Origin: a virus
Length of the DNA stretch: 33,530 bases
Virus record (IMG/VR): IMGVR_UViG_3300048834_000377
Location: 1-33,530 of that record
Reading direction: 5' to 3' (one strand)
Shown in pieces: positions 30,082-33,530 of this stretch. Made by a program: the position numbers and the translations under genes. Each line of letters starts with the position of its first letter. The first letter of the stretch is position 1. Below the pieces are notes generated by a model, which did not search any database, was not told where the DNA came from, and was given only the letters and a program-made list of their open reading frames with translations.

Positions 30082-31097
30082 CACGCGACCCGGACAAACC
30101 TGATCCCCGCCTCGTCGCCGAGCTGGTCGCCCGGTATGAGGCGTCGGCCGCGCGCCTGCGTGACCGCATCACCGACCCGCCCGGCAAGACGGACCGCGCC
30201 CGGGTTTGGAACCAGGCCCGTGCCTCGCAGGTGCTGGCCCAGGTCGATGCCGAGATCGCGGATCTCCGTGGCATGGCCGCTGATTGGACCGGGACGGCCC
30301 TGGAGGAATCGATGCAGCGCGGCATCGCCGCCGCCGACCGCCAGGCCGAAGAGGCCGGCGTCAGGGACGAGGGCTCGCCGCTGCGTGGTTCGTTTTCGAT
30401 CGTCGATCGCGGCGCCGTCGAAGTGCTCGCCCGCGACACGGTCAGCGACCTGGTCAAGGCCGCCGATTCGATGAAGGCCCACGCCGGCCACGTGCTGCGC
30501 CGCATGGCCGCGACCGGTGTGAGCAACGCCGAGGTCAACACGATCCTCACCGGCGGCGTGATCGAGGGCCGGCCCCGCGACACGATCCGGGAGCTGCGTG
30601 AGCTGCTGGTCAAGGTCCACGGCAAACAGGTGACGATCACCGACAAGAACGGCGATCCGATCACCTTCGACGCCGGCTATTACGCCAGGCTGGTTGCCGT
30701 CACGAAGACGCGGGAGGCGACGAGCAAGGCGCGTCACGCGCGGCTCGCCGATCGCGGTATGGACCTGGTCGTCGTTGTCGGCCGTGTCAGCGACAACTTC
30801 TGCACGGCGTACCTGGACAAGGTTTTCTCGATCTCCGGCTCACACCCCAAGTACCCGCCGCTGGCGTCGCTGCCCGGCGGCGGCCCGCCGTTCCACGTGC
30901 AGTGCAGCAAGAGCACGGCGCCGTTCATAGAGGACCTGGCCGACCCCGAGGAGATCGAGGTAGGCGAGCCGGACCCGGACACGGCGCTACTGCTGAACGT
31001 GCGTGACACCAGCGAGCTGCAGCGCCGCTTCAAGTCGCTGCAGGGCAGACAGCAGGCCGAGGGCCGGCGGCAGAAGCTGGCGGGGGGTGTGGCCTGA
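30078..31097 (+). CDS. MuF-like head morphogenesis protein
   Basis: A 339-residue protein. The N-terminal helical part is followed by 'TVSDLVKAADSMKAHAGHVLRRMAATGVS', then the MuF-type motif 'VTKTREATSKARHARLADRG...VVGRVSDNFCTAYLDKVFSISG' with Cys242, then 'PPFHVQCSKSTAPFI' with His273/Cys276. The family's 'R.s..C..l.gkv...' and 'P..H..Crs...P' order is kept. These are minor capsid proteins binding the portal vertex. The start overlaps the gp10-like stop by ATGA. Displaced from its usual portal-adjacent site. Confidence 0.82.
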   Translation: MTRDPDKPDPRLVAELVARYEASAARLRDRITDPPGKTDRARVWNQARASQVLAQVDAEIADLRGMAADWTGTALEESMQRGIAAADRQAEEAGVRDEGSPLRGSFSIVDRGAVEVLARDTVSDLVKAADSMKAHAGHVLRRMAATGVSNAEVNTILTGGVIEGRPRDTIRELRELLVKVHGKQVTITDKNGDPITFDAGYYARLVAVTKTREATSKARHARLADRGMDLVVVVGRVSDNFCTAYLDKVFSISGSHPKYPPLASLPGGGPPFHVQCSKSTAPFIEDLADPEEIEVGEPDPDTALLLNVRDTSELQRRFKSLQGRQQAEGRRQKLAGGVA

Positions 31098-31594
31098 TGC
31101 CCTGGACCAAGCCACAGATCAGAGCCGCCGCGATCGCGGCGCGGCACGCCGGCTGGAACGAGCAGCAGCGCGGCATGGCGTTGTCGTCGCTGGGCAATCG
31201 CGCCGTGCATGGCGGCCGCGCCACGAGCAAGAGCCCGCGTCTGAATCAGGATGATTACGAGCAATACATGGCGACGGCGGAGGCGTCGGCGGGCGGCACG
31301 CTGCCGGGCTTCACCCCCGGATACTGGTACGCCAAGGCCACGGACATCATCCAGCGCCAGCGGCACGCGATCAGGAAGCTCGCGGCGGATGCGGACGTTC
31401 CGAGCGAGGCGTACCTTGACGGCATGATCGACAAAGCGACCGGCGGCAAGGCCACGTCTCTGGACGATCTGGACCGGCTCAACGACCGGCGCGTCGCCGC
31501 GAAGGTGATCGATCTGCTCAAAAGCAAGAAGCGCCAGGCGGCGCGACGGACCGGACCCCACAACGCCCTGGAGGCGGACGCTATCCCGTTCTAA
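31097..31594 (+). CDS. GemA/gp16-like protein
   Basis: A 165-residue protein. The N-terminus 'KPQIRAAAIAARHAGWNEQQRGMALSSLGNRAVHGGRATSKSPRLNQDDYEQYMATAE' and C-terminal 'YLDGMIDKATGGKATSLDDLDRLNDRRVAAKVIDLLK' recall GemA/DUF1018 proteins, where a final 'L..a...KvI..L' helix is typical. GemA in Mu modulates host gene expression and DNA topology. The start overlaps the previous stop (TGATG). Match is partial, so moderate confidence. Confidence 0.55.
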   Translation: MPWTKPQIRAAAIAARHAGWNEQQRGMALSSLGNRAVHGGRATSKSPRLNQDDYEQYMATAEASAGGTLPGFTPGYWYAKATDIIQRQRHAIRKLAADADVPSEAYLDGMIDKATGGKATSLDDLDRLNDRRVAAKVIDLLKSKKRQAARRTGPHNALEADAIPF

Positions 31595-31622
31595 CCCACC
31601 ACCCACCAGCACGGAGGCTGTT

Positions 31623-32957
31623 ATGAAACGCATTCATCGATACGACATCAAAGAGCTTTTGATGAATATTCTAAACACGGGCTTGCTCACGTTGTTTCTG
31701 ATCGTGTGGGCGGTCGTCATGGGCGCGGTGTGCATCGCCCAGGCGGAGCCTGCAACCATCCCGATCACGGGCACCGCAGACGTGTCGTCGATCCAGCAGC
31801 AGATCGATGAACTGCGCGGGCAGCAGGAAGCGAACACGACGGCGATCGGCGAGCTGCAGAAGAAAGTTGAAGGCAACGCGGGCGGCGGGGGCAACTCGGA
31901 TACATCGGATGAGACGGATACCGTGGGCGACAATTCCGGGGGGAAGGAGACGGATCTCTGGATCAACGTGTCGCACCAGCGCTACACGCCGGTGATCGAA
32001 TACAGGGACGGCGCGTATGTGATCACCGACCTGCGCTTCGTCGAGCTTATGGGCAAGTGGTCGGGCATACGCTACCTGAACTGGACGGGCCAACTTTACA
32101 AAGACCGCAACTGGACCTGGTCGAACCGCGTCAGAGAAACGGACGCCGACCTTTGGGACTCTACCGGCGTGCCGCTGGAGGCGATCATCGCCGTCGCCAA
32201 CGCAACGCACACGCACGTCTGGTGGTGCGCCCCGCAGCAGGCGGACCTTGACTATATGCGGCGGGCGGGCGACCTGTTTGCGCGTACGCTCGATCCCGAC
32301 CTAAACATGGTGGTCGAGATCGGCAACGAGGTCTGGCAGTCGGATCGCGGCTGGCGGTATGACGACCTGTCGGTCGGGCCTGATGGCAAGCGGAACTTCG
32401 GCCGGCGGATGCAGCTCTACGCGCAGGACTCGGCCGCGAAGTTCAGGGCGTTCATCGAAGGTCCCCCGGAAGGTGTGGGCTTCCCGGCCGATCGGCTGAC
32501 CCGTGTGATCGGCGGGCAGCTACATAATATAGGCGTACTCAAGAGCAACGCGCTGAAGCACATCGATCCGGCCGACTACGACGCGATCAGTTGCAGCGGC
32601 TACTTCGGCAGCTCGCCCGGCGATTACGTCGATGGGTCCGGCGGGCTGAAGGCATCGCTGTCCGGCCTGCGTGCGCATGCGGCGCTGGCCGAGCAGTACG
32701 GCAAGCAACTGCTGATCTATGAGATCAACCAGCACATAGACCGCGGCACGAGCGATATGGCCTTCGTGGATACCGACCCGGTGATCGACGGCGTGAGAAC
32801 CATGCTCGCCGCCGCGCGTGACGAGGGCGCTAAGACGATCACCGTCTACTCCGGCGTCGGCCGCGCCTACCCCAACGCGCCCTTCCCGATCTACACCGAC
32901 GACTACCAGCCGCGCCGCATCGTCACCGAACTCGGCTGGCCTACCCTCGGAAATTGA
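31623..32957 (+). CDS. Exported clan GH-A-like glycoside hydrolase
   Basis: A 444-residue protein. A signal or signal-anchor (residues about 14-41, ending AQA) is followed by a short coiled coil (55-83), a Gly/Ser/Asp linker and a TIM-barrel-like domain. Candidate acid/base Glu236 lies in 'VVEIGNEVW', the Asn-Glu pair of clan GH-A, and candidate nucleophile Glu367 in 'LLIYEINQH'. Trp/Tyr-rich barrel strands ([16 protein letters not shown]) support sugar binding. GGAGG lies 5 nt before ATG. It may cut a host-surface polysaccharide or alter the lysogen's surface. Neither lysis nor entry can be assigned. Confidence 0.72.
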   Translation: MKRIHRYDIKELLMNILNTGLLTLFLIVWAVVMGAVCIAQAEPATIPITGTADVSSIQQQIDELRGQQEANTTAIGELQKKVEGNAGGGGNSDTSDETDTVGDNSGGKETDLWINVSHQRYTPVIEYRDGAYVITDLRFVELMGKWSGIRYLNWTGQLYKDRNWTWSNRVRETDADLWDSTGVPLEAIIAVANATHTHVWWCAPQQADLDYMRRAGDLFARTLDPDLNMVVEIGNEVWQSDRGWRYDDLSVGPDGKRNFGRRMQLYAQDSAAKFRAFIEGPPEGVGFPADRLTRVIGGQLHNIGVLKSNALKHIDPADYDAISCSGYFGSSPGDYVDGSGGLKASLSGLRAHAALAEQYGKQLLIYEINQHIDRGTSDMAFVDTDPVIDGVRTMLAAARDEGAKTITVYSGVGRAYPNAPFPIYTDDYQPRRIVTELGWPTLGN

Positions 32958-32968
32958 ACGGATGCCCA

Positions 32969-32998
32969 CCCCGGAACTTTCACCGTAGAGGACGCATT
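32969..32998 (+). repeat. Interspersed repeat, copy 3 (shortened)
   Basis: ACCCCGGAACTTTCACC then TAGAGGACGCA, a shorter form of the copies at 25,456 and 26,024; it again supplies AGAGGA to the next gene. Confidence 0.7.
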
Positions 32999-33001
32999 GC
33001 T

Positions 33002-33394
33002 ATGAGCACAGAGCAGATCGAAGCCAGCGTGACCGGGTTGCTCGCTAAAACGCTGGACCGCGAGACCGGCGCGTTTGACCGCACCACGCACCTGTACGAC
33101 GAGCTGCTCATGGACAGCCTGGACAGCGTCGAGCTGGTGATGGCTTTAGAGGACGAACACCGCATCACCATCCCCGACGAAGACGCCGACCGCTGGCGCA
33201 CCGTCGGCGACGTGATTGATTACATCGCCGGCGTCACGGCCGCAAACGATGACCCGCGCAGGCAGTGCATCGACTGCGGCGACCTGGCTCATCCGTGCTG
33301 GGGGCCGAACGGTGAAGGGCCTTGGTGTCCCCGGTGTTACAGCTCCGAACGGGCAAAGAACGGGCGCGACTATCGCGATGTGCCAGAAGATTGA
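33002..33394 (+). CDS. Acyl carrier protein fused to a zinc-ribbon tail
   Basis: A 130-residue protein from ATG 33,002. Residues 1-78 read as an acyl carrier protein: '[45 protein letters not shown]', with the phosphopantetheine serine in DSL (Ser39), the helix II 'ELVMALEDE' face and the final 'TVGDVIDYI' helix. Residues 89-112 add Cys89xxCys92...Cys99...Cys109xxCys112, a zinc ribbon absent from ordinary ACPs. AGAGGA lies upstream, from the interspersed repeat. No fatty-acid or polyketide enzymes are nearby. It may recruit a host acyl-ACP enzyme or carry an acyl group for virion or lipid modification. Confidence 0.85.
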   Translation: MSTEQIEASVTGLLAKTLDRETGAFDRTTHLYDELLMDSLDSVELVMALEDEHRITIPDEDADRWRTVGDVIDYIAGVTAANDDPRRQCIDCGDLAHPCWGPNGEGPWCPRCYSSERAKNGRDYRDVPED

Positions 33395-33405
33395 GAGGCC
33401 AGACC

Positions 33406-33530
33406 ATGCTCCCCGACACCGAACAACTGATCCGATCACTGCGCAGCGCCACCTGCCCCGCGTGCGGCGGCAAGAAGAAGGCCGGCAAGTCGCTGTGCCC
33501 CACCGACTATTACGCGCTCAACCCGGACCA
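33406..33530 (+). CDS. Zinc-binding protein, cut by window end
   Basis: At least 41 residues: MLPDTEQLIRSLRSATCPAC begins it, then 'GGKKKAGKSLCPTDYYALNP'. A CPxC...C pattern suggests a zinc knuckle common in small phage proteins. The stop lies beyond the window. GAGAGG precedes the ATG by 7 nt. Confidence 0.6.
   Translation, partial: MLPDTEQLIRSLRSATCPACGGKKKAGKSLCPTDYYALNPD

Noticed and set aside
1-33530. tRNA genes, tail sheath, holin or recognisable endolysin
   Set aside because: None could be supported by motif or structure when reading both strands; the phage continues beyond 33,530, so missing genes may lie there.

Overview
The window looks like most of a transposable, Mu-like tailed phage or prophage with a siphovirus-type tail. 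It contains a MuA-type DDE transposase, a MuB-type ATPase, a GemA-like protein, a Mu-type small terminase and a large terminase, together with an SPP1-type portal and a long non-contractile tail (tube protein, frameshifted tail chaperones, tape measure, no sheath). The DNA is GC-rich. A dockerin-like calcium loop, Cys-rich small proteins and the interspersed 'TTTTCACC...AGAGGACGCAGAGG' repeat suggest a planctomycete-type host (Planctomycetota, perhaps Phycisphaerae). That host call is inference from style, not from a marker gene. No tRNA, rRNA or CRISPR array was seen.

Layout. (1) 1-437: probable phage end. A short, possibly truncated rightward ORF stops at 137; a TG-starting segment follows with three degenerate 20-bp tandem repeats (141-200) and hairpins that could end the leftward operon. 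(2) 438-20,549, minus strand: the late operon, read right to left. It runs through small coiled-coil and membrane proteins, a winged-helix protein, a TM/coiled-coil protein, two beta-rich structural proteins, TerS, TerL, portal, scaffold-like protein, major capsid, decoration-like proteins, an exported SGNH-hydrolase/fibre protein, connectors, tail tube, G/GT chaperones with a GGGAAAC slippery site, tape measure and tail-tip proteins. A sigma70-like promoter at 20,691-20,718 could drive it, and a strong terminator sits at 18,987-19,026. (3) 20,763-22,299: a switch region with a membrane protein, an ImmA/IrrE-like metallopeptidase, a small minus-strand protein and a ribbon-helix-helix protein, with AT-rich spacers, palindromic operators and promoters. 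(4) 22,300-23,337: mostly structured non-coding DNA around one orphan minus-strand gene. It includes a leader whose hairpin loops display ANGGA. (5) 23,338-33,530, plus strand: the early/transposition operon. A CII-like regulator and small zinc proteins come first, then transposase, MuB, a gp10-like tail-completion protein, a MuF-like head protein, GemA-like protein, an exported glycosidase-like protein, an acyl-carrier-protein/zinc-ribbon fusion, and a zinc protein cut by the window end.

How it works together. MuA and MuB would integrate and replicate the genome by transposition. ImmA-like and RHH proteins are candidates for lysogeny control in place of a Mu-type repressor. TerS/TerL/portal package DNA into an HK97-fold head, and the tail genes build a flexible tail of tape-measured length. 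Two head-assembly genes usually found beside the portal lie instead in the transposition operon on the other strand. The most unusual items are the ANGGA-loop leader, the ACP-zinc fusion, the EF-hand loop in the CII-like regulator and two exported hydrolases embedded in phage modules.
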